64,000 nucleotides of DNA from Bacillus spizizenii TU-B-10 (GCF_000227465.1 NC_016047.1:2646857-2710856), one strand, 5' to 3'. Numbered from the stretch's first letter, positions 37,740 to 46,078 are shown. The notes: generated from the sequence alone by a model not told the origin. A program made the numbers and translations.

Positions 37740-37790
37740 CTTCGTTTGCTAAGAAACGTTTGAACCTTAATTACAGGAAGCTGACTCATC
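37740..37790 (+). pseudogene. fragment of the yqaB-like gene (copy 3)
   Basis: TTCG-TTGCTAAGAAACGTTTGA...TTACAGGAAGCTGACTCA-type text that matches 29451-29488 (SFAKKRL, end of the gene and its 3' flank) with a few changes. Third scattered piece of the same gene. Confidence 0.6.
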
Positions 37791-37850
37791 ATTATTATAG
37801 CTATTTGTCATAATGAGGGGATTTTCATAAGTATAAAAACAGATAAAAAA

Positions 37851-37922
37851 GCCTGGATAAAAAAACTAATTCATCTCATACTTTAAGATCTCATAAGAAA
37901 AAATCTCACTTAATTTTATCCA
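37851..37922 (-). terminator. possible terminator of the yrkA remnant
   Basis: CTGGATAAAA / TTTTATCCAG perfect 10-bp arms with a 52-nt loop, next to the stop at 37927. The large loop makes this uncertain. Confidence 0.35.
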
Positions 37923-37926
37923 GATG

Positions 37927-38163
37927 TTATTCTTTTCTTCGTACAACTTCTAAATAATTAATATGTCGCCCAACTATTTTATGCACTTTGAAAATATACC
38001 CTTCAGCTTCTAAAACAGATCCAACTGTAGCGTCTATATGTTGAGTCATAAACCAGCCGTCTATCGTATCCACTTCGTCACTCACTAACGCCGTTCCCAA
38101 TAAATCATTTACATCCTCAATGAGCACTTTCGAATCTAAGATATAATGATTAGTGTTTACTTG
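37927..38163 (-). pseudogene. yrkA: 3' remnant of yrkA (hemolysin C/CorC-like membrane protein)
   Basis: The minus strand encodes HYILDSKVLIEDVNDLLGTA, VDTIDGWFMTQHIDATVGSV and INYLEVVRRKE: the complete CorC/HlyC C-terminal domain of UPF0053 transporters such as YrkA (about 430 residues). The membrane (CNNM) and CBS domains are absent and the frame meets a stop upstream of 38163. It lies right after bltD, the place where I recall yrkA in B. subtilis, so it looks like a deletion in situ. Confidence 0.7.
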
Positions 38164-38232
38164 TATCTATTAAGGGTATAACTTATAGTTATACTCTATG
38201 AAAAGCATTTAATTTTTTTATAAGATTCTTGG

Positions 38233-39076
38233 CTATATAATTTTCAAAGATGGATTTTCCAAATGATGATATACAAGTTCAAGGTTATGTTGGCTATTTG
38301 CATAAAGATATAAATTTCTTTTCAACTCTTTATTCTCAATATTTATAAATTCCAGATTGTCATAGGAGTAATGCTGAAGAATGAGCATCGGTAAATACGT
38401 TATGCCGTATCCTTTCATAACATAATCAATAATTGCATGGTATGGGACGGAAATGATTTTAGCATCGAGAATGCCAGCCTTCTTTAATTTAGAAAGAATA
38501 TTAACGGCTTTCTTTGGGCAAGACCTGAGGGTATCTCAAACATTCCCCTAATTCAACAGTTTCTTTGGGGTAAGGGGTGTCCTTTGGGCGCGACTAATTG
38601 AAATTCTTCTTCATAAAGAAATTTAGAAAACAGGCTTTGATGAATTGGATAATATTGTAAGATAACCGAATCAATTTCTCCCCTGATTCCAGCATTTGAA
38701 TAAATTCAAAACATTCTTCCTTTGTAACAGTAAGATCTACCTTTATATTCGGTCCTTCTAATTCCGGTAGATAATACGTTGCCAAAAAGGGCGAAACACC
38801 AAAACGGATCTTATTCATTTTGCGGTGCTCACTTATTTTACGTTTTAAAGCATACAAAAGTGGCTGGATATCCATCAATTAGTTTTTTCCTTTTTCCGTA
38901 AGGATTATGCCGCTTGGTGAACGAACAAATAGCTTACAGCCTATCTCTTTTTCAAATAACTTTATTTGTTTACTCAAAGCTGGTTGAGTTACATAGAGGT
39001 GATTGAGCCTGAGTAAGTGAACCATACACTGCAACCGCAATAAATACTCAATAGATTTCACTTCAAAGATAAACAC
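38233..39076 (-). pseudogene. broken LysR-family regulator
   Basis: Three minus-strand pieces in different frames: N-terminal helix-turn-helix (LNHLYVTQPALSKQIKLFEKEIG) at 39076-38879, effector-domain start (RKMNKIRFGVSPFLATYYLPELE) at 38878-38594, and C-terminus (KGYGITYLPMLILQHY) at 38418-38233. Two or more frameshifts. The domain order is that of a single LysR gene. The start also seems altered: SFT.AA-type residues expected before VTQPALS are scrambled. Confidence 0.75.
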
Positions 39077-39079
39077 TTC

Positions 39080-39400
39080 CTTAGAAAAGGGGGAATTAAA
39101 ATATAGACAGGCAAACCACTTTGAAGATTCGGAATCTCCATTGCTTAAATACTTTTAAGCTCTTTTTTGACGTCTTTTTTCCGTGCTTGTTTAACTTTGC
39201 ACGCGCACCCGAAGCTAGGCCTTGTTAATGTATCGGAGACTGTTTCAAGGATACTGAAACACGCCATATTTGCTGATGCCCGCATTTCCCACTAAATAAG
39301 TGGATTTTATTTTTCTTTTACGAAATCCCAAACAAATATACTTTTTCGTTCATGTTCGTTAGCTCCTTTGATATTAAAATCAAAGTTTCAGAACAAAAAA
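39080..39400. other. gene-poor stretch with an unassigned minus-strand remnant
   Basis: No intact gene. The minus strand from about 39310 to 39155 reads CKVKQARKKDVKKELKSI with a stop, like the basic tail of a lost protein, preceded by a protein-like but shifted segment. No start, ribosome binding site or family match. Confidence 0.25.
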
Positions 39401-39423
39401 AGACAACCACAAAATGGTTGTCT
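39401..39423 (-). terminator. hairpin terminator, minus strand
   Basis: AGACAACCA / TGGTTGTCT stem with a 5-nt loop; on the minus strand it is followed by TTTTTTTG. May end the antitoxin-type RNA proposed opposite the 28-aa toxin-like gene. Confidence 0.5.
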
Positions 39424-39505
39424 AGTGTATAATTATTCCTGTACATTTACACGGCTAACTCAAAGGTGGTTTGCTGGCTAAATCCCCTAAAAGGGGGTGA
39501 CGCCT

Positions 39506-39592
39506 ATGTCAACATTTCAAGCTCTTAGTTTAATGCTTGCGTTTGGGATGTTTATCCTTGCTTTGTTGACGTATTTAGACAAAAAGAAATAG
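39506..39592 (+). CDS. 28-residue hydrophobic peptide, type I toxin-like (TxpA/BsrG/BsrE family)
   Basis: MSTFQALSLMLAFGMFILAL then LTYLDKKK: one membrane helix followed by a charged tail, the layout of the Bacillus holin-like toxins BsrE/BsrG/TxpA, many of which start MSTFQALM. Ribosome binding site AGGGGGTGA five bases from ATG is very strong, as is common in this group. A strong terminator lies at 39687. In type I systems an overlapping antisense RNA silences the toxin; the region 39590-39700 could encode it (inference). Confidence 0.75.
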   Translation: MSTFQALSLMLAFGMFILALLTYLDKKK

Positions 39593-39686
39593 CCCCCCCT
39601 TTGAGGCCTAGGAAACTTCTAGGGTTGGTCCATATCTAAATACACCGATAGCCAGCGCCCCAATGGGAGCCAGATTTGTACACAGG

Positions 39687-39720
39687 CCGGAGTGTTGCAG
39701 CACTCCGGTATTTTTTATTT
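39687..39720 (+). terminator. terminator of the toxin-like transcript
   Basis: CCGGAGTG / CACTCCGG perfect stem with a 6-nt loop, then TATTTTTTATTT. Confidence 0.85.
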
Positions 39721-39795
39721 TATGCATTTCTTTTGAAATAAATGCATATTCCTTAGTGAAGCATGTTGAAATGGATTACTATTAAATTAATCTTA

Positions 39796-40085
39796 CCACA
39801 TTTTTTCTAGAATATCTCGTGAGATTTTCGGTTTTTCTTTCGTTAAAGTACGCAGTTTTTCGTGAAAATGATTAGAATATGGATTTTTATGTTCTAGCAC
39901 ATCAAAATCTTCAAAGATAAACGGCACTCTTCCTCTAATGCTTCTGATCCCACATCAAGACCAGCGATTTTCGCAGAATTTACTGGATGACACATCGACG
40001 TGGCACTGAATGGCTCACCTTGTAGGATGTGAACAGCTGGTAAAGTGAAGTAAGGATCACTTCCCTTTTCCCTTTTTCACATAGT
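39796..40085 (-). pseudogene. decayed gene, family not identified
   Basis: The minus strand shows DPYFTLPAVHILQGEPFSAT and SMCHPVNSAKIAGLD in one frame and EHKNPYSNHFHEKL plus TKEKPKISRDILEKMW in another, with a stop at about 39796. Coherent protein text in two frames means a frameshifted gene. I cannot name the enzyme. Confidence 0.4.
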
Positions 40086-40347
40086 TTTCAATTTTTTCTT
40101 CCTGTAATCGTTTGTTTTCCATTAGCGGACCGTGCTGCTTGTGACGCCAATGTCTTTTCACTTCTTAGTTCCGCCGCTCTCTTCACACAAGTCTCTGCGG
40201 TCTTGGCATTACATCTTCCACCCCTAGATCTCTATAATTATTCTACTTAGACTAAAAAATCATTTTACAATCAATTAAACTATCATCACTATCGAATGAG
40301 CTCGATCAGCATATCATGTATTATCCTCTTTTAAGGAAGGTGATGTT

Positions 40348-40425
40348 ATGCGGTCATTTCCATTAATAGTGGTGCTATTCATCCTGTTAATCATCGTTGG
40401 GACTTCTTTCTTCGGTGGCTATTAA
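40348..40425 (+). CDS. 25-residue YjcZ-type small sporulation protein
   Basis: MRSFPLIVVLFILLIIVGTS followed by FFGGY. The core ALIVVLFILLIIVG is the signature of the YjcZ-family of tiny sporulation proteins. This copy lacks the usual Gly-rich N-terminal stretch and ends in FGGY. Good ribosome binding site (AAGGAAGGTGAT) and a strong terminator 22 bp downstream indicate a genuine single-gene unit. Confidence 0.7.
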   Translation: MRSFPLIVVLFILLIIVGTSFFGGY

Positions 40426-40446
40426 GAACTCACCTTACCCCATATC

Positions 40447-40486
40447 CAACAGACGCCATAAGAAATCTTGATGGCGTTTGTTTTGT
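40447..40486 (+). terminator. terminator of the YjcZ-like gene
   Basis: AACAGACGCCAT / ATGGCGTTTGTT stem, 10-nt loop, followed by TTG-TTATG; near-perfect 12-bp arms. Confidence 0.75.
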
Positions 40487-40569
40487 TATGTGATTAACTC
40501 ACCGTATGCTGACAAAGTTTCTTAACCAGTGAGTGAAAAATTAGACCATTTTTCACAAAACTTCATCTA

Positions 40570-40770
40570 TTTTCCTGCCCATGAGCTTTTTTAAATTATC
40601 CACAGTGTTTACCTTAATACAATTCACTATTGATTTAGAAGCCATTTTATACGCTCAGCTTGTTTTTCCTAATTCAGAATATCCTCCTTCAAAGCTAAGG
40701 GCTGCTCCTGCTAGAAATGCTAATAAAAGAGAAATAACGCATTACATGATTCTCCTTTTTCTCAAAATAT
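40570..40770 (-). pseudogene. remnant of a DMT (YdcZ-like) transporter
   Basis: After AAAAAGGAGAATC the minus strand has ATG-TAA, then CVISLLLAFLAGAALSFEGGYSELGK in frame: the first helix of DUF606/YdcZ-type transporters (LLALLAGA.LS.EG..NA.LGK). A stop follows, then a short basic tail. It lies directly downstream of a MerR-type promoter (40787-40817), as drug transporters often do. Confidence 0.5.
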
Positions 40771-40786
40771 TGATAAGAACTATGCA

Positions 40787-40817
40787 AATATAAGTCCTAC
40801 CGTAACTATAGTGTCAA
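40787..40817 (-). promoter_or_regulatory. MerR-type promoter with 19-bp spacer (orphan)
   Basis: Minus strand TTGACA, 19 bp containing CTATAGTTACGGTAG, TATATT. Same design as 41930-41960 and 35600-35630. It faces the broken transporter and is preceded by the tail of a broken MerR gene. Confidence 0.65.
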
Positions 40818-40910
40818 GTACCTTCATTTTGTGAGGAAGTGTTCTTTCCTTTATGAACTATAGTTGATAGGAAGAAATAGTTGGAATATATATTTCCACG
40901 GTAAGATGAA
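40818..40910 (-). pseudogene. 3' remnant of a second MerR-family regulator
   Basis: The nucleotide sequence parallels the last 90 bp of the intact MerR gene at 41968 (for example TGTGAGGAAG..TTCTT and GATAGGAAG), so it is the end of a paralogue. The rest is deleted. Together with the promoter and transporter remnant it represents a dead duplicate of the regulator-target unit next door. Confidence 0.55.
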
Positions 40911-40926
40911 TTGAGTCTTAGAATAT

Positions 40927-40967
40927 AAAAGACCGCAAAGCTATCTTAAATAAGCTTTGCGGTCTTT
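40927..40967 (-). terminator. strong terminator
   Basis: AAAGACCGCAAAGCT / AGCTTTGCGGTCTTT perfect 15-bp stem, 11-nt loop, followed on the minus strand by TTATATTC. About 160 bp beyond the flavin-reductase stop; the gap has an unassigned minus-strand frame (YVAYLEFISHDRVEETFIK). Confidence 0.8.
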
Positions 40968-41126
40968 GGGTCTCTTTTTTGCTTAATATAAGTCAATGGT
41001 TCCAGCGGAATCCACTGCACATACATCCACTGATTTTTTATTTTGATAAAGGTTTCCTCTACTCTATCGTGTGAGATGAACTCAAGGTATGCCACGTAAC
41101 CATGAAGGTGGAGGAACCTGCATGTT

Positions 41127-41696
41127 TCAATCAGTTTTGGGGTAAAAGGCGTGTTGACGTTCCTCTGCTTTACTATTTAATATTCGGTAGCTAGACTTTC
41201 CAATATGAAGCGGAATATCCAATTTTTCTAAATTTGGCATTCCATTTTTTAAGAAAAGCTCTTTATCTTGATATCTCTGTAAAACTTCTCCCACAATCCA
41301 CTCTTGATCGCCCAAAGTGGAAATACTGTGTACTTTACACTCATAAGCAAAATACGCATCAGTTAAAATCGGTATCTCAGCTTTTAGCCCTTCTTCGTAT
41401 TGAATATTAAATTCTTCAAACTTATTGATATCTCTACCACTATGGGTGCCTAATGCTTGGATTAATTCCGAATACCTTCCTGGAAGAAAATTCACACCGA
41501 AAACACCACTTTTCTCAATCATTTTGTAAGTATATGTCTCTTTGTTTACTGATATCCCATACATCCCAGGAGAAGATCCGATATACGTATGCCAACCGGA
41601 AGCCATTGCGTTTTTTTCACCTTCATATTGAGCCGTAACGACAGCTACCATTCCAGGGTAGGCGTACCAAATAGGTTCATCTATCGGTGCTCTCAT
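41127..41696 (-). CDS. flavin reductase-like FMN-binding protein
   Basis: 189 residues of the flavin-reductase/flavoredoxin split-barrel family: AVVTAQYEGEKNAMASGWHT near the N-terminus (FMN loop), SPGMYGISVNKETYTYKMI and SGVFGVNFLPG. It would reduce FMN or use FMN with an unknown partner. ATG 41696 lies eight bases from AAGGAG. It sits behind a MerR-type 19-bp-spacer promoter together with an arginase-family fragment, and the regulator gene is next upstream. Confidence 0.8.
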   Translation of the reverse strand: MRAPIDEPIWYAYPGMVAVVTAQYEGEKNAMASGWHTYIGSSPGMYGISVNKETYTYKMIEKSGVFGVNFLPGRYSELIQALGTHSGRDINKFEEFNIQYEEGLKAEIPILTDAYFAYECKVHSISTLGDQEWIVGEVLQRYQDKELFLKNGMPNLEKLDIPLHIGKSSYRILNSKAEERQHAFYPKTD

Positions 41697-41721
41697 CTTC
41701 ATCGCTCCTTTTGTTTAAGAT

Positions 41722-41886
41722 TCATTTTTTATTAGAACTTGAGAGGCTCGCATCTAAATCGTCAGGTACTTCTTCAAATGGACCATTCGTTTTAGATGCA
41801 GACCAGTTTAATAAATGGGCTCCCGGCAGATTGGTTTCGACTTGCCATTGCGGCATGAGTAACCGAAGCGTCTTATCTTCTGCCAT
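41722..41886 (-). pseudogene. 5' fragment of an arginase-family gene
   Basis: Starting ATG 41886 (GGAAGG nine bases upstream): MAEDKTLRLLMPQWQ, then HLLNWSASKTNGPFEEVP, then unrelated residues and a stop. The Bacillus arginase/agmatinase-like family starts LRL..PQWQGG...YH.G..LL.WLAP; here GG and the Tyr-His pair are gone and all catalytic His/Asp motifs are missing. It is the first frame of the MerR-controlled transcript, probably only a leader now. Confidence 0.55.
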
Positions 41887-41929
41887 CTTATACATCCTTC
41901 CTTTCAAATATTCATAAGAAGATGCACAA

Positions 41930-41960
41930 ATCATAAACCCTATAGCAACTATAGGGTCAA
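41930..41960 (-). promoter_or_regulatory. MerR-type promoter of the flavin reductase transcript
   Basis: Minus strand TTGACC, 19-bp spacer with dyad CTATAG-TTG-CTATAG, TATGAT. It lies eight bases beyond the stop of the MerR regulator and 44 bp upstream of the arginase fragment. Confidence 0.8.
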
Positions 41961-41967
41961 GGGTTAG

Positions 41968-42813
41968 TTATTTTTTTAGCACTCTTAATTCTGTGAGGAA
42001 GTTTTCTTCTCTTAATGAGTTAAAGTCGATTGGAAGAGAAACTTGATATACGTTTCCATCTGTTTGAATGCCATGAGATTCAATATATTGATAAAGTTTT
42101 TGATAATATTCATCATAATTTTTTGCAGACCAATCAAATGCGATACATACATATTCACCTGACGGGATCGTGTCTAACCTTATGTTTTTTTCTCCTATGT
42201 CTATCTTTTTTTCATTGCAAACAGTGGTATAAATACTGTTGCAATAAATGTCACGAGAATCCTTATAGGGCTTGAAATCATAAATGAATCCATAATAGTT
42301 ATCTACTACATCTCCTATTTTTTCAATAACATCAGCCAGCTTTCTGTAATACAAATCCGATTGATCATGAGGATTAACTTGAGGCGTCTCTACTTTTAAT
42401 ATGGTTTGTTCATCTAAATACCGAAAATAAACGAAACCTTCATCTTTTTTCCTGCATATGTCTAATTGTTCATTAAGCTGATTCCTTCTCCTATGAAGTA
42501 ATTGACGAGCACGTTCGAGTTTTTCCATTTCTTGCACAATAACACTTTCTTGCTCCTCAAGAAAGTGTTGTATATCTTCAGGGGTACAAGTATATGAGCC
42601 GAAACGCTTGATTTCTTCCAGAGGTGTTCTAATATATTTTAGATACTTGATAATATCTAAATAAAAGAACTGTTTCACATGGTAATATCGATAGCCATTC
42701 TCCTGATCTGTATAATAAGGCTTGAAAATTCCGATCCTATCATAATAGCGCAATGTTTGAATTGAGATGTTATTGAGACGGGCTGTTTCTCCAATTGTAA
42801 AATATTCCTTCAT
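41968..42813 (-). CDS. MerR-family transcriptional activator (BmrR/BltR-like)
   Basis: 281 residues: MerR helix-turn-helix (FTIGETARLNNISIQTLRYYDRIG), coiled coil rich in Glu/Arg/Gln (about 75-125), and a C-terminal GyrI-like ligand domain ending in SLPIDFNSLREENFLTELRV. ATG 42813 gives the normal N-terminus (KEYFTIGETA). It most likely activates the 19-bp-spacer promoter just beyond its stop, which drives the flavin reductase. Ligand unknown. Upstream ACACGGTTACC could be part of its own operator. Confidence 0.88.
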   Translation of the reverse strand: MKEYFTIGETARLNNISIQTLRYYDRIGIFKPYYTDQENGYRYYHVKQFFYLDIIKYLKYIRTPLEEIKRFGSYTCTPEDIQHFLEEQESVIVQEMEKLERARQLLHRRRNQLNEQLDICRKKDEGFVYFRYLDEQTILKVETPQVNPHDQSDLYYRKLADVIEKIGDVVDNYYGFIYDFKPYKDSRDIYCNSIYTTVCNEKKIDIGEKNIRLDTIPSGEYVCIAFDWSAKNYDEYYQKLYQYIESHGIQTDGNVYQVSLPIDFNSLREENFLTELRVLKK

Positions 42814-42909
42814 CAATCTCATCCTTTCTTCTAAGTTCTAAGAATTCTTTCTTCCACTATACACGGTTACCTTCAAAATCCTAACTGAACGAACTTGAGA
42901 AAAACCTGT

Positions 42910-43072
42910 TTAAGGAAAACCTGCCGAGGAGGAAATAAGTCTTCGTCCAGGAATGCTAGAAGGAAAGCTGGGTGAAGGAATTATTTCTATGAACACAGCT
43001 ATTGATGTCATTACTGAAGTAAAGAGCTGTGAAGACATCGTTAAGGAATTAATGGCTGACTTTATGAAGTAA
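42910..43072 (+). pseudogene. 3' fragment of a nitronate monooxygenase
   Basis: Plus-strand frame EEEISLRPGMLEGKLGEGII, then SMNTAIDVITEVKSCEDIVKEL, stop at 43072, no start. The pattern G.(L)EGKLGEG..SM..A...I..V.S..EIV.EL is the C-terminus of nitronate monooxygenases (2-nitropropane dioxygenases). A strong terminator follows at 43147. Confidence 0.6.
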
Positions 43073-43146
43073 TATATTTAAGATTGATAGGCATAGATTA
43101 TGCATATGGGTCATTCCTTCAGACGTTAAATATAATTGAACTTTTT

Positions 43147-43183
43147 AAAAAAAGCTTAATCCTTAAAAAGATTAAGCTTTTTC
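43147..43183 (+). terminator. terminator after the nitronate monooxygenase fragment
   Basis: AAAAAGCTTAATC / GATTAAGCTTTTT perfect arms, 8-nt loop. Confidence 0.8.
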
Positions 43184-43296
43184 CCTTTACTATGTTCAAA
43201 CCAGTTGCCATCTTACACTTTATAGATTCCATATAATGCGACACAATGCTCTTGTAGCACTTCAAGGTTTTATACCCTCTCCCTCGGGTCTATCGC

Positions 43297-43629
43297 TTAC
43301 TTCGTTTTAGTTAACATGTAGCTTTGTTTTATCATATCGTATATGTCTTCATCTGGAACAGTTCCGTCAAGAATGATAGAATTCCAATGGTCTTTATTGA
43401 GATGAAATGCTGGAACTACCGAAGTGTATTTGTGTCTCCAGAAATCGAGAAAACCGGGTTCACACTTCACATTGATCCAAATATGATCATTTTTTTCAAA
43501 TATCCACGCAAACACTTTTCTGTTTTTAGCGTGTCGCATTAATGTCCAATTCTTATCACGAAATGGATAATCTACATATGCATCTTTAAAACTCAAACAA
43601 TAATCAATTGCTTCCTCTCTATTTTTCAT
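43297..43629 (-). CDS. MmcQ/YjbR-family protein
   Basis: 110 residues of the MmcQ/YjbR fold: N-terminal AIDYCLSFKDAYVDYPFRD, core WTLMRHAKNRKVFAWI and WINVKCEPG, C-terminal HWNSIILDGTVPDEDIYDMI. These small single-domain proteins may bind DNA through a CyaY-like fold, but a firm function is not known. ATG 43629 has AAGGAGAG eight bases upstream. Single gene. Confidence 0.82.
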   Translation of the reverse strand: MKNREEAIDYCLSFKDAYVDYPFRDKNWTLMRHAKNRKVFAWIFEKNDHIWINVKCEPGFLDFWRHKYTSVVPAFHLNKDHWNSIILDGTVPDEDIYDMIKQSYMLTKTK

Positions 43630-43639
43630 TGGTTGTCTC

Positions 43640-43950
43640 TCCTTCAACAGTTAACTGCCTAAGTTTTTTCTCTACTTTATTTAACCAAAAATGAATAAGT
43701 GAATAAAACAACCTTATTGGTCAATTTGCAAGATCAGCACTATCTAAATCATACCTCTATACTCTTTCCCGCGCATAAAAAAATTTTCCAACGCTAAATT
43801 GTTAGTTGCTTTTTTCAACGTTTTTGCTATGTTCCTACTCAAAGGGAGCATTGAACAAATAGAAGCTCTCGTTGGTTCTACTGACTATGTATTTTTCCCG
43901 GCGGTCCGTCAGCCTGTTCACCGTCATCAATCATCACGAGCTCCGATAAA
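43640..43950. other. gene-poor stretch
   Basis: No gene, repeat or regulatory motif that I can support. A short plus-strand frame (43799-44002) has no ribosome binding site and runs through a terminator. Confidence 0.4.
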
Positions 43951-43954
43951 CATA

Positions 43955-43989
43955 AAACAAGCTGGCGGCAATAAGCACCAGCTTGAAAA
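43955..43989 (-). terminator. terminator of the PAP2 phosphatase gene
   Basis: CAAGCTGG / CCAGCTTG stem, 12-nt loop, followed on the minus strand by TTTTATG, about 75 bp beyond the stop at 44064. Confidence 0.65.
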
Positions 43990-44063
43990 CTATTCTTATT
44001 GAATAAACTCCCCCAAGTAATGACCATTGCTCATTTTTTAAGTTGCAGATACTGGGATACAAA

Positions 44064-45845
44064 CTAATTTGCCCTGACTTTTAATTGGATACTGTTGGAC
44101 TTATAGACGATCTTCACTTTGTACTTGCTTGGTAAACCTACAGTCTCAATTGATGAAAATGATCCATGACGTTTATGATAGGTGATGATCGTGGATCCGT
44201 CTGCCGGTACATAATTGTTCGAAAAATGGAGTCGTAATATTCCTTTCATTTTTGCCTTGCCTTTAATGTGAAGCAGGTCATTTTTCCCGCTGAGATTCAG
44301 CTCAAGTATACCCTTGGCAGATTGTTTATAGTCTCCTCCGATGATCAGTTTTCCTGACACATCTTCCTTCAGGGTGCCTCCGTTGTTTGAAACATCACCT
44401 CTTCCAAATGCTGTCTTCGAGTCGCCCTCAAGTGTCCCCTGATCAATCCGCGTACCGCCGGAATATGTATTGTTCCCCTCCAGCTTTAACGTGCCTGTCC
44501 CCTTTTTGGTCAGCTTTCCGGAGCCGGAGATATCGTTGCGCCAGCGATCCAATGCATGGAAGCCGCCTTTTGAAGAATCCATATTCACGGTAACGTCTTT
44601 GGCAAAAGCGCCATATCCATCGGCAGCCGAAAAGAGATTAAGCCGTCCCCATCCTTCAGCGTCATCAAGAACAGGATAGCCGGCAGGAAGACCGGTAGTA
44701 GCTAAAATCCAGCGGCGCTGCGTTTTATCAAGGTAAGGAAAACGGGTTTCCAGCAGGACTTCAGCTCCCTTAGGAACCACCATTGGTTTAGCAGTTGGAT
44801 TGATTTGCCCAAATCCGTATGTCAATCGTTGAAAATATTGTTTTTTATTCATGTCATAATCGCTGAATCGGTCTTCAGCTGTACCAGTTTGTGTTAACAA
44901 CTTACTGTGAGCTTCATCATAAGCAGCCTTTTTCAAACGATTATTGGCTGGATCAGATAAAATAGCAGCCGCCAAGCCAGTTGCCATGACACGTCCTCCC
45001 ATTACATCAAGCGGGGAATGCATGCCGGCAACAATGCGGTTATTTCCGAGTTCCGAAGCTCGGGTAAGGAGTTCCTGATAACGCTCCGGTACGGCATAAG
45101 CCATAGCAAAAGCGCTGAGATATGCGGCATTCGTATGCCCACTGGGAAAACCTCCGTCTTTGTCTGGATCAGGATTGATAGCAGGAACAAGGGTCGGAAC
45201 AAGAATAGAATTGCTTTCCCAGCGAAACGGGCGGGGATAATGAAAGTATCCCTTAGCCGGGTTCGTTGAAGAATAAGGGCCGCGTAACGTATTGACCAAA
45301 CTCACGACGCTGCCGAGACTGGAACTCGTGCTGCCAGAATTAGTTCCTTCATCATGATATTTTTTGATCGTGGCATCTGCCGGAATACTGTTAATCGTTG
45401 TTGTCGCCTCCGCCTTCATTCGATATACATCAGTAAGCGGACCAAGACCGTCAATCACACTGTAGCTCTGATTCCTGCGATCATCAAAATATGCGGCATT
45501 TTCCTCACTGAAAGTACGGCGTTCTGCAATGTCTACAACTTTTTGAATGTTGGCATCCAATACGCTGCTGTTCAGTTTGGCTCCGCTATCCCAGGTACTT
45601 CCGGGCGTCCAAAGCTTATTAAATTCGGAAAGCACCCCTATTGCAGGATTAGAATTCACTGTAGTATTAGCAGAGCTGTTATTTTTGTAATGATCTACGA
45701 AGTATCCTGAAGCAGGGGGCGGCGGCGGCATTACTGTTTTTGCTTTCGCTGTTGTGCTCGCATAACATACACTCACAGAACTTTGAAATAATATCAGAGA
45801 AAATAAAGCCACTACTAAATGCTTCTTCATCCTTAGTAATTTCAT
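44064..45845 (-). CDS. secreted PAP2-type acid phosphatase with autotransporter-style repeat C-terminus
   Basis: About 593 residues. Signal peptide (KKHLVVALFSLILFQSSVSV, cleavage near CYAS). PAP2/class A acid-phosphatase core (about 40-400) with all three motifs: KGYFHYPRP, GGFPSGHTNAAY and NNRIVAGMHSPLD. The C-terminal 180 residues have beta-strand repeats such as KKGTGTLKLEGNNTYSGGTR and DQGTLEGDS, the PATR repeat usually found in passenger domains of Gram-negative autotransporters, but no outer-membrane barrel follows. It is probably released or wall-associated and cleaves phosphomonoesters. Ribosome binding site AGGGAGA is about 12 bases from ATG 45845. Confidence 0.85.
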   Translation of the reverse strand: MKLLRMKKHLVVALFSLILFQSSVSVCYASTTAKAKTVMPPPPPASGYFVDHYKNNSSANTTVNSNPAIGVLSEFNKLWTPGSTWDSGAKLNSSVLDANIQKVVDIAERRTFSEENAAYFDDRRNQSYSVIDGLGPLTDVYRMKAEATTTINSIPADATIKKYHDEGTNSGSTSSSLGSVVSLVNTLRGPYSSTNPAKGYFHYPRPFRWESNSILVPTLVPAINPDPDKDGGFPSGHTNAAYLSAFAMAYAVPERYQELLTRASELGNNRIVAGMHSPLDVMGGRVMATGLAAAILSDPANNRLKKAAYDEAHSKLLTQTGTAEDRFSDYDMNKKQYFQRLTYGFGQINPTAKPMVVPKGAEVLLETRFPYLDKTQRRWILATTGLPAGYPVLDDAEGWGRLNLFSAADGYGAFAKDVTVNMDSSKGGFHALDRWRNDISGSGKLTKKGTGTLKLEGNNTYSGGTRIDQGTLEGDSKTAFGRGDVSNNGGTLKEDVSGKLIIGGDYKQSAKGILELNLSGKNDLLHIKGKAKMKGILRLHFSNNYVPADGSTIITYHKRHGSFSSIETVGLPSKYKVKIVYKSNSIQLKVRAN

Positions 45846-46050
45846 TTTTTCATCATACTCTCCCTTACTCTTAATCGATCTCTCCAAAACACTTTTTTCC
45901 CACCCGTCAAGTTATTATTGATCGTATCTTAACTTTGTTAATGAAATAGCGCTGTTTTATTAATGTTTTGTTTATTTTATCTAGGCGCCATTGCTATAGA
46001 AGTTGCCCTCGGGCTGAGAGAAAGGAAAGGAAGAAAATTAAAGAGGGCAA

Positions 46051-46078
46051 AAAAGCTGCTGACGAGGAGTCAGCAGCT
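46051..46078 (-). terminator. terminator of zinT
   Basis: AGCTGCTGAC / GTCAGCAGCT perfect stem, 5-nt loop, then a T-run on the minus strand; 109 bp beyond the zinT stop. The stretch 45846-46186 otherwise shows no gene. Confidence 0.75.
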
